From Spirochaetaceae bacterium (GTDB lineage: Bacteria; Spirochaetota; Spirochaetia; Treponematales; Breznakiellaceae): a DNA stretch of 8,309 nt. Position 1 is the first letter of the stretch; every line of letters begins with the position of its first letter. Positions 1 to 6,247 of the stretch are shown here, piece by piece. Position numbers and translations under genes: made by a program. Under the pieces are notes generated by a model. That model was not told the DNA's origin, searched no databases, and saw only the letters and a list, made by a program, of their open reading frames with translations. The DNA lies in assembly GCA_031257995.1 (NCBI GenBank), contig JAIRNN010000015.1, positions 1 to 8,309 on the forward strand, given 5' to 3'.

Positions 1-862
1 TCTTCAGCCGGTACCGTATCCTCCGCGCCTCCTCCGGTTCAAACGCCTCATACAACGAGGAAATACTATGCGTATTCAGGCTGTCCATTGCCAGAACGAT
101 CTTTTCCGCGAAAGGAAAATCCTTGCCTGCCAACTTTTTCGTGCGAGCCGCCCAATCAAGCCGGGCGCGGTGTCCGGCTGCCTCCGCCCGCCGCCACCCG
201 AGTAACGGAGCAGTACACATGAAGATCTCACAGGCCCCGTTCCGCGCATGCTCCGTATCATACCTCTCCGCGTCTCCCGGTTCTGCCGGCAAGGGAATAC
301 GAGTCTCCCCTGTCAGCTGTTTCGGACATTCATCCATACGGACCGGCGGACGCGCTTTATCCTCCGGCCGGGTATACACATCCGGAATATCCTCCATCCC
401 CGCTGCAAACCCGGCATTCGCGGTATACGCCATTCCCCCTTTTGCCGCGGCTTAAGCCCGTTTTTTTTAATGTCTGACGGATGGTTTCAGGGGACGCCGT
501 ATCCCCCTCAAGGGCAACCCGTTTTTCCTGTAACAGGCGCAAGCTCCAGTGATCGTGTCCTTCAGGAACTGGCGGACAGGCCAACACGATACGCCGCGCT
601 TCATCTTCTCCCGTAATGTGCCCGGCGCCCACGCGGTTTCCCTTCCGGGCCGCTTCAAATCCCTCCTCCACAAACCGCTGCCGGAGTTCCCCCTCTCCCC
701 GCCGGCGCGTCCCTGCCCGTTCCGCGTTCTCTTCACCGGTCATCCGCTCATCGGCAAAGCGCTCGCGCCCGTTTCCGAGCGCCGTGGGTACCCTTGTTGC
801 GTATGTCCTTGAGCAGCGCCCGTTCTTCCTCCATTAAGGTAACTTTGGGTTTCTCCCGTCAT
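1..862 (-). pseudogene. IS630-family transposase, frameshifted, 3' end outside the window
   Basis: Conceptual joining of several minus-strand frames gives an IS630-type DDE transposase. The N-terminal part reads KVTLMEEERALLKDIRNKG (about 846-790), followed in another frame by LRQRFVEEGFEAARKGN and a block ending IRQTLKKTGL (about 740-460). A third frame (about 451-1) carries MEDIPDVY, the first catalytic Asp in VRMDE (near 333), RNGACEIFMC, PLLGW, the second Asp in IVLAMDSLNTHSISSLYEAF (near 87) and EPEEARRIRYRLK. The third catalytic acid (expected in LNMAEIE) would lie left of the window. At least three frameshifts are needed: near 755, near the A8 run (minus strand) at 467-474, and near 430. 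There may be a fourth just after the start. A strong Shine-Dalgarno (GGAGGGG at 869-875) precedes an ATG at 862. Family identity is from remembered motifs and is firm; the shifts mean it is dead unless they are sequencing errors. Confidence 0.85.
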
Positions 863-913
863 AGTTCTCCCCTCCGTTTCGATGACTATAACCGGCAGCC
901 TGTCATATTTTAT

Positions 914-1150
914 TCACAGGTAGAATACTGACTGCCTAGTAGTATGAATATTACGTTCGCAGTTTTTCCAAAGACGGCGGCATTTTTCCAGCCACGCAAA
1001 GCTGCGCTCAACCACCCGCCGTTTAGGCAGCGCCGCAAACGTATGCGGTTCGTTGCGTTTTACCACTTCCGCTTCCGCTCCGGGAAGCATCCACGCCGCA
1101 TTGGCAAAATTTTTCCCGCTGTAACCGCCGTCGCACAGGACTTTCTTCTT
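914..1150 (-). pseudogene. IS5-family transposase, C-terminal fragment
   Basis: Reading leftward from 1150, the frame carries the conserved end of an IS5-family (IS427/IS1031-like) DDE transposase: KKVLCDGGYSGKNF with the second catalytic Asp, then EVVKR, HTFAALPKRRVVERSFAWL with the catalytic Glu, and EKCRRLWKNCERNIHTT. The first catalytic Asp and the whole N-terminal half are missing. Upstream of 1150 the open frame continues, but only through repeat copy A (residues like RRLPLPPLRG), which is not transposase sequence. At the C-terminus the usual hydrophobic run (family form close to LAFLALLLKR) is replaced by QSVFYL and a stop at 914, just before the leader of the IS630 remnant. So this is a relic trimmed on both sides, not a gene. 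I cannot place the exact join with the IS630 element. Confidence 0.85.
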
Positions 1151-1301
1151 CGGGGGCGTTGCGGGGGTGACCCCCCGCAGAGGGGGTAGCGGAAGACGGC
1201 GCAAACCCTTTGCCGGACACGCCCCGCTCTTCCGGCAAAAATAAAGACTTGTTAAGATATGCGGGTTTGCGCCGCCTGTAGCGAGGGGGAGACTTCCCCT
1301 T
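1151..1301 (-). repeat. Modular GC-rich hairpin repeat, copy A
   Basis: Read on the minus strand this begins with a palindromic arm (GGGGAAGTCTCCCCCTCGCT, 1299-1280), passes through a centre, and ends with a second arm (CTTCCGCTACCCCCTCTGCG, near 1193-1174) followed by GGGGGTCACCCCCG and CAACGCCCCCG. The same two arms occur in copies B (4345-4471) and C (7093-7170). The centre here is a 76-bp nested inverted repeat: GGCGCAAACCC (1198-1208) pairs perfectly with GGGTTTGCGCC (1263-1273), and inside it TTTGCCGGA (1209-1217) pairs perfectly with TCCGGCAAA (1231-1239). One end directly abuts the IS5 transposase remnant. Confidence 0.8.
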
Positions 1302-1332
1302 TTTTTTGGTAATGCGGCGGGTACAAGTTTCC

Positions 1333-1361
1333 TTGATAAACTGTTTTACGGGAAGTACAAT
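1333..1361 (+). promoter_or_regulatory. sigma70-type promoter for the Rhs gene
   Basis: TTGATA (1333-1338) and TACAAT (1356-1361) are separated by 17 bases, each one mismatch from consensus. Predicted transcription start is near 1368, leaving only about 9 bases before the ATG at 1377. The Shine-Dalgarno is weak (GCGGGTG at 1366-1372), so the leader would be very short. The promoter lies just outside repeat copy A. Confidence 0.6.
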
Positions 1362-1376
1362 TAAAGCGGGTGTAAT

Positions 1377-2219
1377 ATGAAAAAGGGGCTGTTAAAAAAG
1401 CTCGCGCTGGTGTTCTTTCTCGCGGTGTTCGTGCCGGGTCTGGAAGTGAGCCGGACGTATATAACCGCGGACACGGATCGGAACAACGATGGAGATACCG
1501 ATGACGAGGGAGAACAGGATGACGGCGAAGAGGATGACGGCGGGAAGTCCCCGGAAGAAGAGGAAGCCGAGGCAGCCGCGCAGGAACTGAGCGATGCTCA
1601 GGCAGAGCTGGCCGATGCCGCCGGAAAAAGCGAAGCCGAACAACAGGCGGCTCAAAAACGGGTCGAGGCGGCACGCGAGGCGCTCGCGAACTCGCTGGGC
1701 CCGGGAGATCCGGTGCTGGCAACAACCGGGCGGTACGTGTTTGAGGAGACGGATCTTGAGATACCGGGAAGCGGGTGGCCAATAGGGCGCGGGTATGTGA
1801 CGGAGGAGGAGGCGGACGGACAACTGGGGCGCGGCTGGGCCTCAAGCCTTGACAGCAGAATCATCAGAGGAATCGCGCCGGTGGACGATGGAAAGCTGGC
1901 GGAAATAAAGAGGGCCGTTGACCGTATGGGAAGCGGAGGCGGGTACCAGTATCCGGCGGCACAAGCGACAGGAAGGGAAACGACGGCAGTAAAAAACTAT
2001 GCGTTCGGACTATACGCGGGCCTCAAAGCGGTCTCCGACCGCGCCGCGCTGTTGCGTGGGCTGAACGGCTTTGTCATGTATTCGGGATCGCCCGATTACT
2101 ACCAGAACACGGGAAACGACACTCTAACACTGACAGACGAAAAAGGCGTTCCTTACCTGTTCGAATACGAAGGCAACGGCGAGTGGAAGCCGGCGGACGC
2201 GCAATCAGCGGCAGTTTGA
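1377..2219 (+). pseudogene. Rhs/YD-repeat family protein, truncated N-terminal part
   Basis: The 280-residue product starts with a signal peptide (MKKGLLKKLALVFFLAVF, residues 1 to about 22). A very acidic low-complexity stretch follows (about 31-64, rich in D, E and G), then an Ala/Glu/Gln segment likely to form a coiled coil (about 64-105). From GDPVLATTGRYVFEETDLEI (about 109) to GRGYVTEEEADGQLGRGWASS it matches the conserved opening domain of Rhs proteins (DUF6531-like), ending with NDTLTLTDEKGVPYLFEYEG. Known Rhs proteins run to more than 1,000 residues with many YD repeats and often a C-terminal toxin. Here none is present. The last residues (QSAAV) derive from the foreign transposase-like fragment that joins near 2203. 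It would be an exported, cell-surface protein if intact; the fragment is probably non-functional. The start is fixed by the signal peptide and the promoter 16 bases upstream. Confidence 0.75.
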
Positions 2220-2433
2220 GGCCGTCTTCGGGCTTGATAAAGAACGACACGCTTCCGTATTCAATGATAAGCCTGCGTATTTCGAAGCCGTAACGCTCTT
2301 TCGTCTTGTGGAGTACGCGGTGGAGCAGCGCTTTCGCCCCCGACAGCCGAAACAGCGGTTCGCTGATATTAACCGATGTTTGCACTCTGTACCATACATT
2401 TTGTGCCAATTCTCTTTCTTGCCGCATATACAA
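2203..2433 (-). pseudogene. Possible IS200-like / REP-associated (Y1) transposase, N-terminal fragment
   Basis: On the minus strand a frame starting at an ATG (2433 or 2427) encodes about 75 residues: RQERELAQNVWYRVQTSVNI, EPLFRLSGAKALLHRVLHKT, KERYGFEIRRLIIEYGSVSF, then FIKPEDGLKLPLI. The order (W-Y-R-V near the N-terminus, EPLF, an amphipathic helix, a beta strand, then IKPEDGLKLP) resembles the opening of Y1 transposases of the IS200/RAYT group, where a YHVxxR motif and an xxxPNHxH motif sit in similar places. The HUH histidines themselves are not present, so this is either a diverged relative or a different family. Similarity stops near 2203, where the sequence becomes Rhs coding sequence on the other strand. 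The tyrosine-bearing C-terminal half is absent. Identification is tentative. Confidence 0.4.
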
Positions 2434-2458
2434 TGCCTTCGTGTATATATATATGCGG
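2422..2458. repeat. Hairpin beside the transposase-like fragment
   Basis: CCGCATATACA (2422-2432) is mirrored by TGTATATATATATGCGG (2442-2458). The arms pair if an extra ATATAT in the right arm bulges out. The hairpin overlaps the start codon region of the transposase-like fragment. It could be an element end or a REP-like hairpin; no function can be assigned. Confidence 0.5.
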
Positions 2459-2506
2459 TTGGCAGCCCGTTTGCTTTATTTTGACGCTAAAAAAGGGTAA
2501 AAAGAT

Positions 2507-2654
2507 GTAACTATTCAGTCGATCGATGAAAACCAAAGAATTAACCACGGAAGGCACGGAATCACGCGGAATTTTACTCTGTAATCCTGCTTTTCCGCGT
2601 TTTGTCCGCATTTTCCGTGGTTTTTCCTGGTTTTCCACGCGGCTGAATAGTTAC
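2507..2654. mobile_element. MITE-like element with perfect 12-bp terminal inverted repeats
   Basis: GTAACTATTCAG (2507-2518) and CTGAATAGTTAC (2643-2654) are exact inverted copies enclosing 148 bp with no convincing gene. Inside are two more nested exact inverted pairs: AACCACGGAA (2543-2552) with TTCCGTGGTT (2613-2622), and CGCGGAA (2565-2571) with TTCCGCG (2593-2599). The whole piece can therefore fold into one long interrupted hairpin. This is the architecture of a non-autonomous miniature transposable element, but no matching transposase or target-site duplication is identified here. The surrounding gap, 2434-2823, has no other gene. Confidence 0.55.
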
Positions 2655-2706
2655 AAAAAAATGAAAAAAGGGGAAAGTTTGAGGTTTTGAAACAGGCTCA
2701 ATATAT

Positions 2707-2826
2707 TAAATGGTAAGAAATGGGGGCCGTTGGACGGGGAACTGTTTAGTTGTCGTGTCGATAGCGGTACGATGTCGTTAGGGGCGGTTCCTATGGCAGG
2801 GTGCTGGGGACTCACTGTACCATTTA
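2707..2826. repeat. 9-bp inverted repeat pair spanning 120 bp
   Basis: TAAATGGTA (2707-2715) and TACCATTTA (2818-2826) are exact inverted copies. The right copy overlaps the stop codon (TAA, 2824-2826) of the P-loop gene. The interior, about 100 bp, is G-rich on the plus strand and holds one of two direct repeats flanking that gene. The pairing might be chance, given the short AT-rich arms. Confidence 0.35.
2731..2756 (+). repeat. Direct repeat, left copy (flanks the P-loop gene)
   Basis: TGGACGGGGAACTGTTTAGT followed by TGTCGT matches 3523-3548 at 22 of 26 positions in the same orientation. The two copies bracket the P-loop NTPase gene, about 790 bp apart. Confidence 0.55.
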
Positions 2827-3444
2827 GTGTGGCGGCGTGCCGGTAGGCCGGAGGGCCGCTAATGGCTGAATGTCTTTCTGTTTGGGAAACGACAGCCGTG
2901 CGAGAATATGCGCAAGAATGCGTACAAGATCGTTTTCCGTAAAGGGCGCGGAGACGATCAAATCGGCGGCTTCCATCACGGCTTGGGCACTGGGTTTCGG
3001 CTGAATGTTGCCATTGGTCAACATCACAAAGAACGCCGGCTTCACCACGGTTCGCAGGCTGTTCGACTCGGCAATAAGCGTCTGGTTCCCGGCTTGGCGG
3101 CGCAGCTCGGTAAACGCGCTCAAAAGCGCCTGCTTCAACGAACGGAGGAGAAACACCCGGTTCGCCCCCGCCATAAGCAGCCCCGCCGTGTCTTTGCTGG
3201 TCAAACAGGCGTGTTCCTCACACAGCACAAAATCACGTTCAAGCGAACAAGCGCCGCAACCCTTGCCCCCGTGAGGACAGAGCGCCCCTTTTCGTTCTAC
3301 CGTGATGATCTTTGCCGCGTTGATCAGACGCTGCTCGCACAGTTTTTTGATAAGCGCGGCCGCCAGTGTCGTTTTTCCCGCGTTCCGGCCCGTACTGCCT
3401 ATGAGGATAAGATTTTGCGCGGTTTTTACGCTGTGACTGCCCAT
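2824..3444 (-). CDS. Cysteine-rich P-loop NTPase, MobB/BioD-like fold, unknown function
   Basis: The 206-residue product opens with a beta strand and P-loop (NLILIGSTGRNAGKTTLAAA, residues 11-30), a Walker A variant seen in SIMIBI-class enzymes such as MobB, CobB and dethiobiotin synthetase. A cysteine cluster follows (Cys56, 63, 66, 75 and 80, in CPHGGKGCGACS...CEEHAC), which could hold a metal or Fe-S centre. Later segments are SKDTAGLLMAGANRVFLL (83-100), LIAESNSLRTVVKPAFFVML (123-142) and a C-terminal strand-helix ADLIVSAPFTENDLVRIL. I have an impression of similar proteins in anaerobic bacteria, possibly cofactor-related, but I do not recognise a named family. The frame is intact. The ATG at 3444 has only a close, weak ribosome site (AGGG, 4 bases upstream); no better start is visible. 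It is monocistronic as seen, with no partner gene nearby. Confidence 0.75.
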   Translation of the reverse strand: MGSHSVKTAQNLILIGSTGRNAGKTTLAAALIKKLCEQRLINAAKIITVERKGALCPHGGKGCGACSLERDFVLCEEHACLTSKDTAGLLMAGANRVFLLRSLKQALLSAFTELRRQAGNQTLIAESNSLRTVVKPAFFVMLTNGNIQPKPSAQAVMEAADLIVSAPFTENDLVRILAHILARLSFPKQKDIQPLAALRPTGTPPH

Positions 3445-3887
3445 GTTTCCCTAAACAATACGCGAAGATGAGTGTTTGTTCTACCTCTTCCTGCTTAGCC
3501 CCGGCAGACAGCAGGCTGTCGCTGGACGGCGTACTGTTCAGTTATCGTCCGCCGTTTTGTTAATGAAAGAACGAGGACATTTTACGAATGAGGATCACGG
3601 GACCTTGCCCAGACGCTTAACCACGAGGAACCGCAGATAACGCCCCTTACACGACGATACAGATAACAAGAATGGATGCGGATTATAGTACGCCAATCCC
3701 TGGCATATCCGCGCAATTTACAGAGGCGCAATAAGTGTTACTTTAACGCGAGGTCAACCGCTGACTAATGTCAGCCGCCGACCCCATTTGTGCGGTAAAA
3801 CGAGCAAGCACATAGGGAAACGCGGATTGCTAACCGCTGGCACGGCATCACGTTAATCGGCGTTTTTCTAACGTTTATCCAGCGGCG
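3445..3887. other. Gene-free stretch
   Basis: No ORF with protein-like character was found on either strand over about 440 bp. It contains the right-hand direct repeat (3523-3548), a small perfect hairpin GCTGAC-TAAT-GTCAGC (3760-3775), and a sequence TTAACCACGAGGAACCGCAG (3617-3636) that resembles the ACCACGGAA arm of the MITE-like element at 2543. It may be decayed mobile DNA. No terminator is clear for the acidic-protein gene that ends at 3888. Confidence 0.5.
3523..3548 (+). repeat. Direct repeat, right copy (flanks the P-loop gene)
   Basis: TGGACGGCGTACTGTTCAGT followed by TATCGT matches 2731-2756 at 22 of 26 positions. It lies about 80 bases upstream of the P-loop gene start, on the far side from the left copy. 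Confidence 0.55.
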
Positions 3888-4208
3888 TTATTCGTCGTCG
3901 TAGCTGATGCCGTCTTCTTCAAAATCGTCGTCGTCTTCGTCAAAATCATCGTCGCCATAATCGTCGAAGTCATCATCGTCATCGCCCCAGTCGTCATCAT
4001 CATCGTCATCATCCATGTCTTCACCGCCGTCGTCTTCACCCTCTTCGTCTTCCTCATCATCGTCCTCGTCAATCACGTCCTCATCGTCGTCCCAGTCATC
4101 ATCGTCATCCCGGCCTGCATGCGGGAGACTTGAGAACGCGGAACTACCCAATGCGGCAGCAACGCCCGTGTAATGCGCCAGTCGTAAAAACGTGTCATTT
4201 CCAAACAT
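3888..4208 (-). CDS. Small, extremely acidic protein of unknown function
   Basis: The 106-residue product has two parts. Residues 1-32 (MFGNDTFLRLAHYTGVAAAL followed by GSSAFSSLPHAG) are mildly hydrophobic and not a clear signal peptide. Residues 33-106 are Asp/Glu low complexity: about 55 of 74 residues are D or E, with runs of up to eight Asp, broken by single W, F, Y, G and M. No known domain is visible. Such tails may bind cations, stay disordered, or mimic nucleic acid; none of this is shown here. The ATG at 4208 is preferred over an in-frame TTG at 4214 because GGAG (4218-4215) is 6 bases upstream of the ATG, and directly abuts the TTG. A strong promoter 34 bases upstream supports real expression. 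Repetitive GAT/GAC codons could allow triplet expansion or contraction. The N-terminal unique part and the promoter argue against a spurious ORF. Confidence 0.65.
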   Translation of the reverse strand: MFGNDTFLRLAHYTGVAAALGSSAFSSLPHAGRDDDDDWDDDEDVIDEDDDEEDEEGEDDGGEDMDDDDDDDDWGDDDDDFDDYGDDDFDEDDDDFEEDGISYDDE

Positions 4209-4214
4209 ATCCAA

Positions 4215-4218
4215 CTCC
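4215..4218 (-). promoter_or_regulatory. Ribosome binding site that fixes the acidic-protein start
   Basis: On the minus strand GGAG ends 6 bases before the ATG at 4208. The alternative TTG (4214-4212) directly touches the GGAG, so it cannot be served by it. Confidence 0.65.
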
Positions 4219-4241
4219 GTTATTAGTTATTCTGTACAAGA

Positions 4242-4270
4242 AACATAATTGACACTTGCAGATATGTCAA
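4242..4270 (-). promoter_or_regulatory. sigma70-type promoter with palindromic -35 region, acidic-protein gene
   Basis: On the minus strand TTGACA (4270-4265), a 17-base spacer and TATGTT (4247-4242) form a good promoter with an exact -35 box. The -35 hexamer is also the left half of an inverted repeat, TTGACA-N10-TGTCAA (4270-4249), lying in the spacer. This arrangement suits an operator for a dimeric regulator, although TTGACA/TGTCAA symmetry could be coincidental. Predicted leader is about 27 bases. Confidence 0.6.
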
Positions 4271-4344
4271 CTCCCCTTTATCGGCACAATCGTTTATTAG
4301 CATAACCCCCTGTTCCAGTTATAGTACTTTTTCCAAGAAAATAT

Positions 4345-4471
4345 AAGGAGGGGGAAGTCTCCCCCTCCGCTCCGGCCAGCTTAAACCCTACAAACCATCA
4401 GGTTTGTGGGGTTTAAGCCGTCCTCCGCTTACCCCCTCTGCGGGGCACTGCCGTCCCCGCAACGCCCCCGG
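4345..4471 (+). repeat. Modular GC-rich hairpin repeat, copy B
   Basis: The left arm is a perfect hairpin: GGAGGGGGA (4347-4355), loop AGTC, TCCCCCTCC (4360-4368). The centre is a 40-bp hairpin with 18-base arms (4379-4396 and 4401-4418, loop ATCA, one G-T type mismatch) containing TTAAACCCTACAAACC and its partner. The right arm (CCTCCGCTTACCCCCTCTGC, 4422-4441) includes TGCGGGG (4439-4445) pairing with CCCCGCA (4455-4461), and ends AACGCCCCCGG. It occupies the gap between the divergently transcribed acidic-protein gene and the ABC transporter operon; the rest of that gap (4271-4569) has no gene. Confidence 0.8.
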
Positions 4472-4569
4472 CAGTTATCACGTTTGCCATAATGAAATCA
4501 CGGTCAATCACAGATGAACACAGGCGAGATAAATGTACATGGATTTTCACCCATATTTCACATACCCTC

Positions 4570-4597
4570 TTGACATATTTTAGTATATCGATATAAT
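4570..4597 (+). promoter_or_regulatory. Near-consensus sigma70 promoter of the ABC transporter operon
   Basis: TTGACA (4570-4575) and TATAAT (4592-4597) both match consensus exactly, with a 16-base AT-rich spacer. Transcription would start near 4604, giving a leader of about 25 bases. This is the strongest promoter in the window. Confidence 0.8.
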
Positions 4598-4614
4598 TAC
4601 TTTATATTATTCTT

Positions 4615-4622
4615 AGAAGGAG
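4615..4622 (+). promoter_or_regulatory. Ribosome binding site of the substrate-binding protein
   Basis: AGAAGGAG lies 6 bases (all T) before the ATG at 4629. It places the true start at the signal peptide and not at the internal TTG (4724) that opens the long downstream frame. Confidence 0.8.
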
Positions 4623-4628
4623 TTTTTT

Positions 4629-6244
4629 ATGAAAAATCGGTTTTTGTTTGCGGCTTTAACTGCCGTACTCGTCGTTTCCTCGTTGTTCGCGGGAGGAAAA
4701 GGAGAACGTTCGTTTTTTTTGGATTGGGGGGGGGGGGGAAGAGAATAGTAAGTAGTGGCGATGTATTACGGATTGATATTTCAACACCGCCGCCTTCCCT
4801 GGACCCTCAGGCCGTCGCTTCCCTTGAAGACCTTGGGCTTTTGTCTTCTCTCTACCCGACACTCACCAAGCATGGCATAGATACAGGCCATCCGGCAGAC
4901 GCGCGGCGTGAAAACGCAGACATCGTTCCCTATCTGGCCGAATCGTGGGATGTCTCACCAGACGGGAGGAAATATACCTTTCATCTGCGAAGGGGTATCA
5001 AATTTCCGTCAGGCGCGCCTATTGATTCTGCTGCGGTCAAGTGGTCGTGGGACAGGGCGTTTGCCGCCGGAAATATGGAGGCATACTTCCTAAGCGGCGG
5101 TTCACAGGTAACTTCCATTGAAACACCCGACATAAGCACGGTTGTGGTAACCCTTGCCAGCCGTACGCCGGATTATCTTGCCGCGCTTACCTCGGTAGGA
5201 ACCGCGATACTTGACCGGTCGGTACTTGAGCAACACGGCAACACCGTGGAGGAACAGAGCCGCTGGCTCTCCAGCCATTTTGCCGGGGGCGGGACCTATA
5301 TCCTCGAACACTATGAGCCGGGGGTGTCCCTCACCCTCAAAGCAAATCCCGCCTATTGGGGAGAGAAACCGCGTCACGAGACCGTTGTGATAAACTTTAT
5401 CCCCGATGACGCGACATTGCTTTTACGCGCCCGGAACGGTCAGGCGGATATAACCTTGGGGCTTTCAAAACAATCTGTCGCGAGCCTCAAAAACAACGCC
5501 GATGTAAAGATAGTCTCCATACCATCGGCAACATGGGAACTCGTCAGCCTTCCAAACCGTCTGCCGCCCTTTGACAACGTACTATTTCGTGAAGCCCTCA
5601 CCCTTGCCACCCCACAGGCTGATTTGGTAGCGAATGTCGCTCTTGGCTATGGTCAGGCATACTACGGCCCTTTCCTTCCCGCGTTTGCGGCATATAACGA
5701 AAACCTTTCACGCCCGCGCCGGTATGACCTGGCAAAGGCGCAACAGTTAATCACTGAATCAGGGGTCCAAGGTCCGGTAAATGCGGACTTGTACATCCGT
5801 GAAGGTGTCAATGACCAGCAACAGATAGCGGTTGTTCTTCAGGATATATGGAAAGGGCTCGGTATCAATCTCAACATCCGCAGGCTTTCAGCTGCCGAAT
5901 ACCAGCAGGCTGTAGGCGCGGATGAAAAAAAGTGGCTGTTGATTCGTTTTGACGGCCCCTCAATTCCAACTCCGGGCTGGCTTGCCGCTTACGATATTCT
6001 GACAGGCCCGTTTAACCAGAGCAACTACCACAACCCGGAAGTTGACAAACTTGTTCTGGCGGCAGCGGACGAACAGTCAGAGACAAAACGGCAGGAATAC
6101 TATGACCAGATTACCCGTTTATGGGCCGCCGATTCTCCCCGCATTGTCGCCTACGCGCAAAACTATACGGCGGTATTAAGAAAAGACATCGCCCATTTTG
6201 TATTCGGCCAAAACGACCTCCTTCTTAACCTTTGGGGGCGTTAA
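4629..6244 (+). pseudogene. Peptide/nickel-type ABC transporter substrate-binding protein, split at a G13 tract
   Basis: Translation from 4629 gives a typical export signal (MKNRFLFAALTAVLVVSSLFA, cleavage expected before GGKGE), then reads through the G13 tract and ends at TAG 4746-4748 after 39 residues. The mature protein is open in the frame two bases on, from the tract to 6244, about 500 residues without interruption. Adding one G or removing two would fuse them into a 538-residue protein, the normal size for solute-binding protein family 5 (OppA/DppA). Family signs include PYLAESWDVSPDGRKYTFHL, LRRGIKFPSGAPIDS, LKANPAYWGEKP, FIPDDATLLLRARNGQADIT and the C-terminal YYDQITRLWAADSPRIVAYA. 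No lipobox Cys is seen, so it would be periplasmic and free. It would bind a peptide or similar solute and deliver it to the permeases encoded next. It may be phase-OFF, pseudogenised, or a homopolymer sequencing error. Confidence 0.85.
4726..4738 (+). repeat. Homopolymer tract of 13 G in the binding-protein gene
   Basis: Thirteen consecutive G follow codon 32. A T8 run lies just upstream at 4713-4720. At G13 the signal peptide frame hits TAG eight bases past the tract; at G11 or G14 the full protein is made. In either open state the tract encodes a short Gly linker right after the signal peptide, a place that tolerates length change. Confidence 0.9.
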
Positions 6245-6247
6245 GCA

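Noticed and set aside
357..743. Separate hypothetical gene of 128 codons on the minus strand
   Set aside because: Its middle part (RFVEEGFEAARKGN to IRQTLKKTGL) is a segment of the broken IS630 transposase; the rest is out-of-frame sequence.
1252..1845. Long minus-strand ORF of about 197 codons rich in Pro, Arg and Ser
   Set aside because: It is antisense to the Rhs gene; the composition is a by-product of GC-rich Glu/Ala/Gly codons on the other strand and shows no domain.
2908..3471. Plus-strand ORF of 187 codons opposite the P-loop gene
   Set aside because: Arg/Gln-rich shadow of the P-loop coding strand, which carries a real Walker A motif; no domain on this strand.
3760..3775. Hairpin GCTGAC-TAAT-GTCAGC as a transcription terminator
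   Set aside because: The stem is only 6 bp and no T run follows on either strand.
3875..4072. Minus-strand ORF rich in Met and Thr inside the acidic-protein gene
   Set aside because: Frame-shifted reading of the GAT/GAC repeats; no start signal and no unique sequence.
4724..4726. TTG as the start of the substrate-binding protein
   Set aside because: It has no ribosome site, lies just before the G tract and would remove the export signal, while a promoter, ribosome site and signal peptide are present at 4570-4691.
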